Of a stretch of 64,000 nucleotides of DNA, positions 41,445 to 50,489 are shown piece by piece. A program made the position numbers and the translations under genes. The notes under the pieces are model-generated. The model was given only the letters and a program-made list of their open reading frames with translations, had not been told where the DNA came from and searched no databases. Every line of letters begins with the position of its first letter. The first letter of the stretch is position 1. Source of the DNA: RYN-230 sp963829725 (lineage in GTDB: Bacteria > Actinomycetota > Actinomycetes > Streptosporangiales > Streptosporangiaceae); contig CAWHJW010000014.1 in the NCBI GenBank assembly GCA_963829725.1, positions 124,001-188,000 of the forward strand, given 5' to 3'.

Positions 41445-42650
41445 ATGTCTGAGCCGTCGCTCCCGGAGCTGGAGGCCGAGCGGGACCGGCTGTACGCGCA
41501 GCTCAGCGCTGTCGGCGACTTCCGGCGGGCTGGTTAAGCGTGAACTGGCGCAAGTGCGGGAAGCCGAACTTCGCGTGCGCGGCCCCCGACCATCCCGGTC
41601 ACGGGCCGCGGTTCACGTGGACCCGGTCGGCGGGCCGCCGGACGAGGGTCGGCCGGCAGCTCGCGGCGGCGGAGGTGGAGAGGGTGCGCGCCGAGGTGGC
41701 CCGGCACGCGGAGTTCACGGCGGCCGTCGGGCAGATCGCGGAGGTGAGCGAGAAGATCTGCGAGGCAAGGTCCATCGCCGACACGGATGCGCCCCCGGTC
41801 CCGGAGGGCGAAAAAAGGGGGGTCTTCGACGCGCTCGCGCTGGAGAAGTCCGCCGAGGTATGCCGCCTGGCGGCGCAGGCCGCCCGGTCGCTCGGCCGCG
41901 ACGTGGGCCTGGAGGCGGCCGAGGCCGTCATCCGGGCCGGGATGCTGAAGCTGGGCAGCGGCATGCTCGGGGAGCTGCTGGCCGCTGACCGGGCTACCGG
42001 GGGCCCCGCGTTCACTGCGGGAACGGCCACTAGGCCGAGTTCGTGGCCTGCCTGGACAAAGTCATCGACACTGTGCTCGGCCCGCTTACCCTCGGGCGGG
42101 CCTGGTACCACGGCGCCCGGTGCAGGCACGGCCTGGCCCCCAGGGACGCCGAGCTGGGCGTGGCCGGGCAGTCGATGTCGCCGGGGATGGCCGCGATGAA
42201 CGACAAGGCCGCCGCTGCCGTGCCGTTCGCCAGGGCGGCCGGGCTGCTGGCGGACCTGGCCGGGGTCCGGTTGACCGCCAGCCGCGTCGGGCGGTCAGCG
42301 GAGGCCAGCGGCGCCGCCCAGGCCGCCGCCTCGCGCGGCCGGGTCAGGCTCATCGCCGGGCGCAGGCTGGTCCCGCTGCCGCCGCAGCCCGTGCCGGACA
42401 AGCTCTACGGCGTCAACGACGGCACCGGCGTGCCAATGACCACGAGGGAGACCGCCGGGGGCGATGGCAAGGGCGAGGACGGCCGTCCGGCATGCACTGG
42501 ATCGTCCCCGGCGCAGACGCCACCATCACCCTGCGCTGCGCCGAGGCCAGCAGCTGGTGGGAGCCACCTGCCGCAACCAGCACAACCAGACAGGAGCCGC
42601 CTGACCAGCCCGCACCCGAAGATAATCTTCGCTACCAACAAATCCGACGC
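41445..42650 (+). mobile_element. ISKra4-family transposase remnant, frameshifted and deleted
   Basis: ATG 41445 opens MSEPSLPELEAERDRLYAQL, the start of ISKra4-type elements in actinobacteria. A stop at 41535-41537 is followed, after a shift, by RKCGKPNFACAAPDHPGHGP, RQLAAAEVERVRAEVARHAE and GRDVGLEAAEAVIRAGMLKL with GSGMLGELLAAD. A second shift near 42030 leads to LDKVIDTVLGPLTLGRAWYH, CRHGLAPRDAELGVAGQSMS and VPDKLYGVNDGTGVPMTTRE, the first catalytic Asp region. At about 42487 it jumps to the C-terminal block GMHWIVPGADATITLRCAEA. The main DDE body is deleted. The element cannot transpose by itself. Confidence 0.8.
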
Positions 42651-42744
42651 GCACCGGCGGTTCGGTGGTTCTTCGCCACAGCGCTCTTGTCAGATGCTTC
42701 GTGCATGCTGCCGGGGACGTACTGCGCGGGCCGAGGAGACACCG

Positions 42745-43186
42745 ATGGCTGTCAGCTTCCAGCTGGTGATCGACTGCACTGATCCTGACCGGCTGGCCCA
42801 TTTCTGGGCCGCGGCTGGGGTATCAGATAGAGCCGCCGCCGACTGGATTCGCCACCTGGGATGACTACTGGCGCGACGTCGGACTGCCCGAGGAGGACCT
42901 GGGAATCGGCGAGGACTGCATCATCGACCCAGACGGCCGCCGGCCGCGCATCTGGTTCCAGGTGGTACCCGAAACCAAGACGGCCAAGAACCGGCTGCAC
43001 CTCGACGTCCGCGCTAGCGGCGGGCGGGCGATGCCGATGGTAACCCGCAGGCAGCGAGTCAACGCCGAGGCGAGGCGGCTGGCCGGTCTCGGCGCCGAGA
43101 TGGTCGGCGTCCTGGAGGATGAGGGGATCGACCACTACGCGGTCGCGATGAAAGACCCTGAGGGCAACGAGTTCGACATCAACTGA
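42745..43186 (+). pseudogene. VOC/glyoxalase-like gene with one frameshift in a G-run
   Basis: ATG 42745 starts MAVSFQLVIDCTDPDRLAHF then WAAAG, the usual opening of glyoxalase-like VOC proteins. The run GGGG near 42819 has one base too many; in the next frame the protein continues GYQIEPPPTGFATWDDYWRD, VGLPEEDLGIGEDCIIDPDG, RPRIWFQVVPETKTAKNRLH, LDVRASGG and AVAMKDPEGNEFDIN, a complete family sequence ending at 43186. Deleting one G restores about 146 residues. It is bracketed by two copies of the transposase 3' end. Confidence 0.83.
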
Positions 43187-43194
43187 CGGCGGAC

Positions 43195-43352
43195 CGGCAT
43201 CGTCCTGCGCTGCCGCGAGGTCAGCACCAGCGGGAAGCCAGCTGCAACGCACCGCGCAACCAGACCGCGTAACCAGACCGCACAACCAGACGGGCGCCAC
43301 CTAACCATGCAACACCCCAAAACGATCTCGATCACCTACAAAATTGACGCGC
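43195..43352 (+). mobile_element. Second ISKra4-type 3'-end remnant
   Basis: This stretch aligns with 42505-42650, the end of the first transposase remnant. Shared blocks include CTGCGCTGC then GAGG-CAGCA, GCACAACCAGAC, GCCACCTAACCA versus GCCGCCTGACCA, and a terminal AAAATTGACGCGC versus AAATCCGACGCGC. It also contains a 13-bp triplication around AACCAGACCGC (43256-43292). It is a relic of another copy, so the VOC gene lies between two IS right ends in the same orientation. Confidence 0.65.
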
Positions 43353-43391
43353 GCCCCCCAGGCCCCAGGACGAGGGCGGCCCGCGGCGTGG

Positions 43392-44339
43392 TCACTTCGC
43401 CGGTTCGCGGCCGCGCGGCAGGGTGCGCTGGCTGACCTCGTGGTCATTAGCCTTCGTGAGGCCCTGGCGGCCGTTTCGCCAGGGCTGGGCGCGGGCCAGC
43501 CAGTATCCGCCGCCCGCCAGGGCCACGGCACACAGGATCCAGCCGAGGGCCGTGGTGCCGACCCCCACGTACTTCAGTCCCGAGGCGAAGATGACGACAG
43601 TGATCACCGGCCTGATGTAGCGGTCCGGTGCCCGGGACGACAGGAAGGAGCCGATCAGCACCGCGGGCACGCTGCCGACCACCAGGGACGCCGTCACGCC
43701 GAACTCCACATGGCCGAACAGCAAGGCGCCCAGGGCGGCGGCCATGGTGAGCGGGACCGCCTGGGTGAGGTCGGTGCCGACCAGCTGGCCCGCGCTGAGC
43801 AGCGGGTACACGAACAGCAGCAGGACGATCATCAAGGAGCCGGAGCCCACCGAGGTCATCCCGACGATCACGCCGCCGACCAGGCCGATGAGCACGGTGG
43901 GCAGCGGACGGATGGTTACTTCCCGGATGTTACCGATCCGCTCCAGGCCCGACCGGCGGTCGAGGTAGTAGCGGAACACCATGGCCGCCGCCCCGATCAG
44001 CAGCGCGGCGCCCAGCGCGACCTCGACGTTCTGCTGCGCGGCGGCACCGTTGCCGAGCAGGTGCAGCAGGTACGCGCCGACCAGGGCCATCGGCACCGAG
44101 CCGACCACCATCCAGCCGACCAGCCGCAGGTTCACCGTCCCCTTGCGCAGGTGCACGCCCGCCCCCACCGGCCGCATCACCACTGCGGCCACCAGGTCGC
44201 TGGAGATTGCCGCGGACGGTTTCACCCCGAACAGCAGGATCAGCATGGGCGTCATCAGCGCTCCCCCGCCGGCTCCGGTCAGGCCCACCAGCAGCCCGAC
44301 GACCGCGCTGCCCAGGACGATGTACGGGTTGAGATTCAC
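43392..44339 (-). CDS. TauE/SafE-family anion permease
   Basis: A membrane protein of about 315 residues with eight or more hydrophobic helices in two TauE/SafE repeats: VLGSAVVGLLVGLTGAGGGA then LMTPMLILLFGVKPSAAISS (first repeat, G-x-x-G-x-G-G motif), and GLVGGVIVGMTSVGSGSLMI with GTDLTQAVPLTMAAALGALL (second repeat). The family exports sulfite, sulfoacetate or related organic anions. The GTG at 44339 follows GAGGAG; a TTG at 44372 would add 11 residues. There is no sulfur-metabolism gene next to it, so the substrate is open. Confidence 0.9.
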   Translation of the reverse strand: MNLNPYIVLGSAVVGLLVGLTGAGGGALMTPMLILLFGVKPSAAISSDLVAAVVMRPVGAGVHLRKGTVNLRLVGWMVVGSVPMALVGAYLLHLLGNGAAAQQNVEVALGAALLIGAAAMVFRYYLDRRSGLERIGNIREVTIRPLPTVLIGLVGGVIVGMTSVGSGSLMIVLLLFVYPLLSAGQLVGTDLTQAVPLTMAAALGALLFGHVEFGVTASLVVGSVPAVLIGSFLSSRAPDRYIRPVITVVIFASGLKYVGVGTTALGWILCAVALAGGGYWLARAQPWRNGRQGLTKANDHEVSQRTLPRGREPAK

Positions 44340-44456
44340 CAGCTCCTCTTTCTCGTCGGCGGCCCGGCTCAATTCCTAGAAAACTACCCCCAAATATAGG
44401 CATCAAGCGGGCCGCTGCCAGCCGGCTGGCCAATTCCCTGGGGTGCCGATATATAG

Positions 44457-44476
44457 ATAATATCGACCTGTATTAT
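44457..44476. promoter_or_regulatory. AT-rich inverted repeat before the MmcQ-like gene
   Basis: ATAATA at 44457-44462 and TATTAT at 44471-44476 flank an 8-bp spacer, 10 bp upstream of the GTG at 44486. The whole stretch 44448-44480 is exceptionally AT-rich for this genome and lies in the divergent gap with the TauE gene. It probably contains the promoter and an operator. Confidence 0.5.
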
Positions 44477-44485
44477 AGACATTGC

Positions 44486-44743
44486 GTGCACGACGCCCTG
44501 TCCCGGGACGAGGTCATCCTGGGTTTCGGCTTTCCCCGCGAGCAGCGGGCCGCGCTGATCGCGGCGGAGCCAGGCCGTTTCCTGCTGCAGCGGGCCGGCG
44601 ATGAGCGCTATCAGTGGATCGACGCGCGGATGGCCACGCTCAGCGTCGCGGAGATGCGCGAGTTCGTCACCGACGCGTGGTGCATGGTGGTGCCGAAGCG
44701 GCTGGCCGGGGCCTGCCTGGGCGGCAGGCCACGGCCAGCGTGA
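44486..44743 (+). CDS. Short MmcQ/YjbR-like protein
   Basis: An 85-residue protein matching the C-terminal half of MmcQ/YjbR proteins: SRDEVILGFGFPREQRAALI, AAEPGRFLLQRAGDERYQWI, DARMATLSVAEMREFVTDAW and CMVVPKRLAG. Full family members are about 115-125 residues with an N-terminal alpha/beta part (CyaY-like fold); that part is absent here, so the gene is either a short subfamily or 5'-truncated. The GTG at 44486 follows the AT-rich inverted repeat. The function is unknown. Confidence 0.65.
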   Translation: MHDALSRDEVILGFGFPREQRAALIAAEPGRFLLQRAGDERYQWIDARMATLSVAEMREFVTDAWCMVVPKRLAGACLGGRPRPA

Positions 44744-44763
44744 GGAGATGCGCGGGGCTTCGG

Positions 44764-46581
44764 TCAGCCCCGGTACGGCGGCGCCTGCTGCGGGTCGAGC
44801 TTCTCCTGGGCCGGGGCGTGCCCGTTCCGGCCCAGACGAGACCCGGCCTCCGCCTCGGGGGCTGCCGCCTGCGCGCCCGCGGCCTCGGTGTCCGCGGCCC
44901 GCACGCAGTCGTCCATGGCCTCCTCGGACACCGTGGCACCCGCCACCGACATGGCGGCCTCCGACGGCATCTCGCCGGGGGCAGGCCCGGCCGTCCCGGC
45001 CTGTGCGGCTCCCGCCGCCGGCCACTGCTTCAGCTCCACCTGCGGTATCAGCCAGCTGGCCAGGAAGGCGAGCGCGGCGATCGGCACGGCCACGAGGAAC
45101 ACCGTCTGGATGGACTCGGCGTAGCCAGCCACGAAGCCCGCGTGCACCGTCGCGGGCAGGTGCTTGAGCAGGGCCGGGGTGGCGTCGGCGGCGCTGAACC
45201 CCGCCGGCAGGGCGATGCCGTGCAGGTGGCTGGCCAGGTTGCCGATCAGCACGTTGGAGAAGATGGCCCCGAAGATCGCGGTGCCGAACGACCCGCCGAT
45301 GGACCGGAAGAATGTGGCCCCGGAGGTGGCGACGCCCAGTTCGCTGTGCGGCACGCCGTTCTGCACGATGATGACCAGCACCTGCATGACCCCGCCGATG
45401 CCCATGCCGAGCACCAGCATGTAGGCCGCGTCCTGCCAGGTGGACGAGCCGACGCCCATCAGCGACAGCAGGTACATGCCGAGCGTGATCATGGCGGTCC
45501 CGGCGATCGGGAAGAACCGGTACTTGCCGGTCCTGCTGATGATCTGCCCTGACCCGATCGAGACCACCAGCAGCCCGGCCATCAGGGGCAGCAGGTAGAC
45601 GCCGGAGAGGGTCGGCGAAATACCGCGGACGACCTGGAAGAAGGCCGGCAGGTAGGTGATCGCGCCGAACATCGCGAAGCCGACGATGAAGCCGACCAGG
45701 CTGGTCACCGAGAAGATCCGCAGCTTGAACAGGTGCAGCGGCAGCACCGGCTCCGCCGCGCGCCGCTCGACCACGACGAACAGCCCGATCAGCACGATCC
45801 CGCAGGCGCCGAGGATGTAGATGGGAGCGGACTTCCACGGGTAGGTGGTGCCGCCCAGGCTGGTCAGCAGGATCAGTGACGTCGCGGCGGCCGACAGCAC
45901 CAGGGTGCCCAGGTAGTCGATGACGTGATGCACCCGGCTCAGCGCCCCGGGCACCTGGCTGGCCACTACCACGAGGGCGACGATGCCGATGGGCACGTTG
46001 ATGTAGAAGATCCAGCGCCAGGTCAGGTTGTCCACGAAGACGCCGCCGAGCAGCGGCCCGATCACGCTGGCGACGCCGAACACGGCGCCGAACAGGCCCA
46101 CGTAACGGCCCCGTTCCCGGGGCGAGACAATGTCGCCGACGATGGCCTGGGCGCCGACCATCAGGCCGCCACTGCCCAGGCCCTGGATCGCGCGGAACGC
46201 GATGAGCTCGAACATCGACGTGCTGATGCCGGACAGGATCGAGCCAATGATGAAGATCACGATCGCGGCCTGGAAGAAGATCTTCCGGCCGTACTGGTCG
46301 CCCAGCTTGCCCCAGAGCGGTGTGGACACCGTCGTGGCCAGCAGGTAGGCGGTGATGACCCAGGCGATGTGCGAGCCGCCCCGCAGGTCGCCCACGATGG
46401 TGGGCAGCGCCGTGGACACGATCGTCTGGTCCAGCGCGGCGAGCAGCATGCCGAGCATGAGCGCGCCGATGATGAGCAGGATGCGCCGGCGGCTCAGGCC
46501 GGGCAGCGCGTTGCCGGGCTCAACCGCGGCCGGCGGCTGCGGCCCGCGAGCGGCGGCGGGCCCGGAAGCAGTGGAAGCCAT
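44764..46581 (-). CDS. DHA2-type MFS drug exporter (14 TM helices)
   Basis: A 605-residue major-facilitator transporter of the EmrB/QacA group. Helix 1 carries ILLIIGALMLGMLLAALDQT with the IVSTALPTI motif D1, loop 2-3 has the motif A equivalent LWGKLGDQYGRK, and helix 5 has motif C (IGPLLGGVFVDNLTWRW then IFYINVPIG). About 14 hydrophobic segments fill residues 30-520, followed by an 80-residue Ala/Glu-rich cytoplasmic tail. It exports cationic or amphipathic drugs with proton antiport. Its ATG overlaps the TetR gene stop by one base (TAATG), so the repressor and pump are co-translated. Confidence 0.93.
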   Translation of the reverse strand: MASTASGPAAARGPQPPAAVEPGNALPGLSRRRILLIIGALMLGMLLAALDQTIVSTALPTIVGDLRGGSHIAWVITAYLLATTVSTPLWGKLGDQYGRKIFFQAAIVIFIIGSILSGISTSMFELIAFRAIQGLGSGGLMVGAQAIVGDIVSPRERGRYVGLFGAVFGVASVIGPLLGGVFVDNLTWRWIFYINVPIGIVALVVVASQVPGALSRVHHVIDYLGTLVLSAAATSLILLTSLGGTTYPWKSAPIYILGACGIVLIGLFVVVERRAAEPVLPLHLFKLRIFSVTSLVGFIVGFAMFGAITYLPAFFQVVRGISPTLSGVYLLPLMAGLLVVSIGSGQIISRTGKYRFFPIAGTAMITLGMYLLSLMGVGSSTWQDAAYMLVLGMGIGGVMQVLVIIVQNGVPHSELGVATSGATFFRSIGGSFGTAIFGAIFSNVLIGNLASHLHGIALPAGFSAADATPALLKHLPATVHAGFVAGYAESIQTVFLVAVPIAALAFLASWLIPQVELKQWPAAGAAQAGTAGPAPGEMPSEAAMSVAGATVSEEAMDDCVRAADTEAAGAQAAAPEAEAGSRLGRNGHAPAQEKLDPQQAPPYRG

Positions 46582-47282
46582 TACTTGTCATCGTCCTTTC
46601 CGGGCGCCGGGGTCGTGGTGACCTGGCGCACAGCGCAGTTCTCCGGCAGCCCGTCAGCGAGCGCACGGAAGGCCATATCGGTGAGGTGATCGAGCGGGAT
46701 GGTGCCGCCGGTGGTGGCCCAGAACGTCGTGCAGACGCGGAACACCCCGGTTGCGGCGGCGGCCAGCAGCGCGGGATACGGATCCCCCTCGGCGTCGGTG
46801 CCGAGCCGCTCGGCGAGGGCGTCGGCGATGGCCCGCTCGACCAGCGCCATCTGTGCCGACTGGGCCGCCCGCAGATGCGGGTCGGCCCGTGCTTCCCTGA
46901 CCCGGCGCAGCCACACGGCCGGGTCGCCGCCCAGCGCGGTGAGTTCCTCAGCCACCGCGCGGGCGTCCTCCGCCAGGACCACGCGCAGCGCGTCCAGCGC
47001 GGGTGCCCCGGGCACCTGGTGCACCAGGCCATCCCGCAGTGCCGCGATCCGGGCCGGGTCGGCGCCGAACAGTGCGGCTTCCTTGGACGGGAAGTAGTTG
47101 AAGAAGGTCCGCGGTGAGACGTCCGCCGCCGCAGCGATGTCCTCCACGGTGACCTGGCTGAACCCGCGCTGGGTGATCAGCTCGAGCGCCACCCGGCGCA
47201 ACGCCCGGCGGGTCGCCTGCTTCTTGCGTTCCCGCAGGGGCATGCGGGGCTGCGGGGGAGCATGGGTCTCAGTTACGCTCAT
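46581..47282 (-). CDS. TetR-family repressor coupled to the MFS exporter
   Basis: A 233-residue TetR protein: KKQATRRALRRVALELITQR, GFSQVTVEDIAAAADVSPRT then FFNYFPSKEAALFGADP, the canonical helix-turn-helix with the FFNYF signature, followed by a ligand domain (LDALRVVLAEDARAVAEELT, MALVERAIADALAERLGTD). It lies immediately upstream of the exporter in one transcription unit, with TAATG overlap. The natural inference is drug-relieved repression of the operon, binding within the AT-richer 47283-47350 region. Confidence 0.93.
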   Translation of the reverse strand: MSVTETHAPPQPRMPLRERKKQATRRALRRVALELITQRGFSQVTVEDIAAAADVSPRTFFNYFPSKEAALFGADPARIAALRDGLVHQVPGAPALDALRVVLAEDARAVAEELTALGGDPAVWLRRVREARADPHLRAAQSAQMALVERAIADALAERLGTDAEGDPYPALLAAAATGVFRVCTTFWATTGGTIPLDHLTDMAFRALADGLPENCAVRQVTTTPAPGKDDDK

Positions 47283-47492
47283 TTTGCACTCGCTACAATT
47301 TGGCAGAGCATCTAAGTTTGCGTTCCCATCAATATTACAACTAGCGCAACGGCCCCTCCGCCAGGATCATTCCCGCCCGCCCCCCGGGACTCTTGCCGCA
47401 CTGCCAGGCCCGCAACCGGCCACGGCCCGACAACCAGGCAGGCACTACCGGCCGAATACCAAGCGTCATCCTCCATACGAGAGACTCCAGAC

Positions 47493-49010
47493 ATGCCCAC
47501 TTCACTGCGTTGCCTGGTCACCGGCTCCTCCGGGTACATCGGCGGGCGGCTGGTGCCGGAACTGCTCGCCGCCGGGTACCGGGTCCGGTGCATGGCCCGT
47601 GACCCGGGCAAGCTGGCCGACCGGCCCTGGACCGGCGACGTGGAGATCGCCGCCGCCGACGTCACGGACGCCAGGGCGGTCCGCCGGGCGCTGCAGGACG
47701 TGGAGGTGGCCTACTACCTGATCCACTCGCTCGGCACCGGCGCCTCGTTCGAGCAGCGTGACCGGGACGCGGCCCGGCTGTTCGGCCAGGCGGCGGCGGA
47801 CGCGGGCGTGCGGCGCATCGTCTACCTGGGCGGCATCGTCTCCGGCCCGCCCGCCGAGTTGTCCCCGCACCTGCGCTCGCGGGGCGAGGTGGGCGACATC
47901 CTGCTGCGCAGCGGGGTGCCGACGGCGGCACTGCAGGCCGCCGTCATCCTCGGCAGCGGCTCCGCGTCCTTCGAGATGCTGCGCTACCTCACCGAGCGAC
48001 TGCCGGTCATGGTGACCCCGAAATGGGTGGAGACCCGCATCCAGCCCATCTCCGTCCGCGACGTGCTCCGCTACCTGGTGGGCTGCGCGGGGCTGCCGGC
48101 CGAGGTGAACCGCCGGTTCGACATCGGCGGTCCCGACGTGCTCACCTACGCGGACATGATGCGCCGCTACGCCGCGGCAGCCGGGCTGCCGCCGCGGGTG
48201 CTGGTCCCGGTGCCGCTGCTGACCCCGCGGCTGTCCTCGCTGTGGGTCGGGCTGGTCACACCGGTCCCGGCCGGCCTGGCCATGCCGCTCGTGGAATCGC
48301 TGCGTAACGAGGTCGTCTGCGCCGAGCACGACATCGCCCGCTATGTGCCCGACCCGCCGGACGGCCTGATGCCGGTCGAGGAGGCCATCAGCCTGGCGCT
48401 GCGGCACACCCGGGAGGGTGACGTGTCCACCCGGTGGTCCTCGGCGGGCACGCCGGGCGCGCCGAGCGACCCGCTGCCCAGCGACCCGTCCTGGGCGGGC
48501 GGCTCCCTGTACGTGGATGAGCGCAGCAGCGTCGTGGCGGCCGAGCCGGCCACGCTGTGGCGGGTCATCGAGGGCATCGGCGGGGAGACCGGCTGGTACT
48601 CCTTCCCGCTGGCCTGGGCGGCGCGCGGGCTGATGGACCGGCTGGCCGGCGGGGTGGGCCTGCGCCGGGGCCGCCGCGACCCGCGGCACCTGCTGGTCGG
48701 GGACGCGCTGGACTTCTGGCGGGTGGAGGCGATCACCCCCGGATCACTGCTGCGGCTGCGCGCGGAGATGAAGCTGCCCGGGCTGGCCTGGCTGGAGCTG
48801 TCCGCGGGCCGGGACGGCGACGGCCGGACGGTCTACCGGCAGCGGGCCATATTCCAGCCGCGCGGGCTGGCCGGCCACGCCTACTGGCGGTCCATCTCCC
48901 CGTTCCACGGCATCGTGTTCGGCGGCATGGTGCGGAACATCACCGCGGCGGCGGAACGGGCCGGGCGCACCGGCCAGGCGGCCGGCGCGCCAGCCACAGC
49001 GCCGCGCTGA
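47493..49010 (+). CDS. SDR-type NAD(P)-binding protein fused to DUF2867
   Basis: A 505-residue two-domain protein. The N-terminal 300 residues are an atypical SDR: CLVTGSSGYIGGRLVPELLA (G-x-x-G-x-x-G), RCMARDPGKLADRPW, VEVAYYLIHSLGTGASFEQR, GVRRIVYLGGIVSGPPAELS and VLTYADMMRRYAAAAGLPPR. Residues about 345-495 are DUF2867 (VVAAEPATLWRVIEGIGGET, GWYSFPLAWAARGLMDRLAG, LLVGDALDFWRVEAITPGSL, YRQRAIFQPRGLAGHAYWRS), an SRPBCC-like domain. This fusion is widespread; the substrate is unknown. A 14-bp hairpin follows the stop. The ATG at 47493 is downstream of a purine-poor leader. Confidence 0.92.
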   Translation: MPTSLRCLVTGSSGYIGGRLVPELLAAGYRVRCMARDPGKLADRPWTGDVEIAAADVTDARAVRRALQDVEVAYYLIHSLGTGASFEQRDRDAARLFGQAAADAGVRRIVYLGGIVSGPPAELSPHLRSRGEVGDILLRSGVPTAALQAAVILGSGSASFEMLRYLTERLPVMVTPKWVETRIQPISVRDVLRYLVGCAGLPAEVNRRFDIGGPDVLTYADMMRRYAAAAGLPPRVLVPVPLLTPRLSSLWVGLVTPVPAGLAMPLVESLRNEVVCAEHDIARYVPDPPDGLMPVEEAISLALRHTREGDVSTRWSSAGTPGAPSDPLPSDPSWAGGSLYVDERSSVVAAEPATLWRVIEGIGGETGWYSFPLAWAARGLMDRLAGGVGLRRGRRDPRHLLVGDALDFWRVEAITPGSLLRLRAEMKLPGLAWLELSAGRDGDGRTVYRQRAIFQPRGLAGHAYWRSISPFHGIVFGGMVRNITAAAERAGRTGQAAGAPATAPR

Positions 49011-49030
49011 GCGCCCGCGGGTACGGCACG

Positions 49031-49068
49031 CTGGGCGGGACGGGGTGCGGATGTCCCGTCCCGCCCAG
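49031..49068. terminator. Bidirectional terminator hairpin
   Basis: CTGGGCGGGACGGG at 49031-49044 and CCCGTCCCGCCCAG at 49055-49068 form a perfect 14-bp stem with a 10-nt loop. It sits between the plus-strand SDR-DUF2867 stop (49010) and the minus-strand permease stop (49129), so it can serve both. Confidence 0.7.
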
Positions 49069-49128
49069 CGGCCCGGGCCGACGCCCGTGCCTGTCCATCA
49101 CCGGGCGCCGGCTCTCTCACCGGCGGTG

Positions 49129-50151
49129 TCAGACCGTACTGCGCCCCCGCCGGGTGAGAGCGTCCACGGTGACCGCCGCGACGAGGACCAGGGCGGTCCA
49201 CATGAGCTGCGCGGAGGCGGTCAGGCCAAGGAGCTGGAGGCCGTTGGCGATAACGCCCACGACCAGCCCGCCGAGCACCGCGTCCAGCATCTTCCCCCGG
49301 CCGCCGAACAGGCTGGTGCCGCCGATGACCGCCGCCGCCACCGCGTTCAGCACGTTCTGACCGCCGTTGACCCCGCTGGAGATCGACCCCAGGTAAGAGG
49401 AGTAGATGATGCCGGTGATGCCGGCGGTCAGGCCGCACAGAGCGAACGCCAGCACCCGGATCCGGTTGGTGTTGACGCCGGCCCGGCGGGCCGCCTCGGT
49501 ATTCCCGCCGATGGCGTAGATGTAGCGGCCGAACCGGGTCCGGCCGAGCAGCGTGGTGTAGATCACCAGGACGCCCAGCACGACCAGTACGACCCAGGGC
49601 AGCCCGCGCACGGCCAGCAGCAGCGTGCCGCGGTTGGTGTTGCCGACCAGGACCACCACGACACGGGCCACCGCCATCGCGCCGATCTTGAGCACGGTGA
49701 TGGACTGCGGCGGGGACACCAGCCCGTTGACCCGGCGCCGCCGGTCCCGCAGGAACATCATCGCCCCGGCCAGCGCCACCAGCACGATCATGACGATCCA
49801 GCTGGCCACTGGGCTGAGGTAACCCGCCTCGATATCGTTGAGGACGTTGTTGTTCAGCCGGATGACCCCGCCGTTCCCGATGGCCCCGGCGGCGTCGATC
49901 AGGAACAGCCGCGCCCCGGACAGGAAGAGGTAGCCGGCCAGCGTGACCACGAACGAGGGCAACCGCAGCCGGGTGATGATGATGCCCTGGACGGCCCCGT
50001 AGGCGCCGGTGGCCGCGAACGTGACCACGATGGCCAGCCACCAGGGGTAACCCTTGGCCACCATTAACAGGCCAATGACCGCCCCGCACGCCGCGGTGTA
50101 CCCGGCCGCCAGGTCGATCTCGCCGAGCAGCAGCACGAACACCTCGGCCAT
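49129..50151 (-). CDS. Sugar ABC transporter permease, N-terminally truncated
   Basis: A permease of the XylH/RbsC/MglC type: MAEVFVLLLGEIDLAAGYTA (the conserved GEIDL signature), LRLPSFVVTLAGYLFLSGAR, LGRTRFGRYIYAIGGNTEAA then RRAGVNTNRIRVLAFALCGL, and AVAAAVIGGTSLFGGRGKML near the end. It has about eight remaining membrane helices. Family members carry some 50-80 further residues with one or two helices before GEIDL; here that region is replaced by response-regulator sequence. The ATG at 50151 is the first sensible start inside the homologous part; the frame is open further to 50283. Function is doubtful. Confidence 0.75.
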   Translation of the reverse strand: MAEVFVLLLGEIDLAAGYTAACGAVIGLLMVAKGYPWWLAIVVTFAATGAYGAVQGIIITRLRLPSFVVTLAGYLFLSGARLFLIDAAGAIGNGGVIRLNNNVLNDIEAGYLSPVASWIVMIVLVALAGAMMFLRDRRRRVNGLVSPPQSITVLKIGAMAVARVVVVLVGNTNRGTLLLAVRGLPWVVLVVLGVLVIYTTLLGRTRFGRYIYAIGGNTEAARRAGVNTNRIRVLAFALCGLTAGITGIIYSSYLGSISSGVNGGQNVLNAVAAAVIGGTSLFGGRGKMLDAVLGGLVVGVIANGLQLLGLTASAQLMWTALVLVAAVTVDALTRRGRSTV

Positions 50152-50489
50152 GCCCAGGGTGAGCCGGCCTGCAGAACATCTCGACCGGCTATCAGTGCGG
50201 CACCGGTCACCTTGTCCTGCTCCCCGCCGCGGGCGGAGACCACGATGATGGCGACGGGCGAGCGTTCCCGGATGAGCTGGCACAGCTCGAACCCGTCCAC
50301 CTCGGGGAGCATCAGGTCCAGCAGGACGATGTCCGGATCCTCGGTCTCCAGCAGGTTCAGCGCCCGCAGCCCGTCCAGCGAGACCACCGTGTCGAAGCCG
50401 CGGATGGCCAGGTTCGACCGGATCAGGTCGACGATGTTCGGATCGTCCTCGACCACCAGGGCGCGGGTGGTGGACGCCGCCTCAACCAT
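50064..50489 (-). pseudogene. Truncated response regulator, receiver domain only
   Basis: ATG 50489 (overlapping the kinase stop by eight bases) begins MVEAASTTRALVVEDDPNIV with Asp15/Asp16. Then come RGFDTVVSLDGLRALNLLET and DPDIVLLDLMLPEVDGFELC with phosphoacceptor Asp58, and SPVAIIVVSARGGEQDKVTG. After residue 97 (about 50199) similarity stops, just before the conserved Lys of the last strand and the whole DNA-binding domain. The sequence runs straight into permease coding DNA in another frame. A deletion of at least 500 bp is the simplest cause. Confidence 0.8.

Noticed and set aside
43256..43292. Three copies of a 13-bp unit around AACCAGACCGC as a CRISPR-like array
   Set aside because: Units are contiguous without spacers and lie at an IS end; this is a tandem repeat, not CRISPR.
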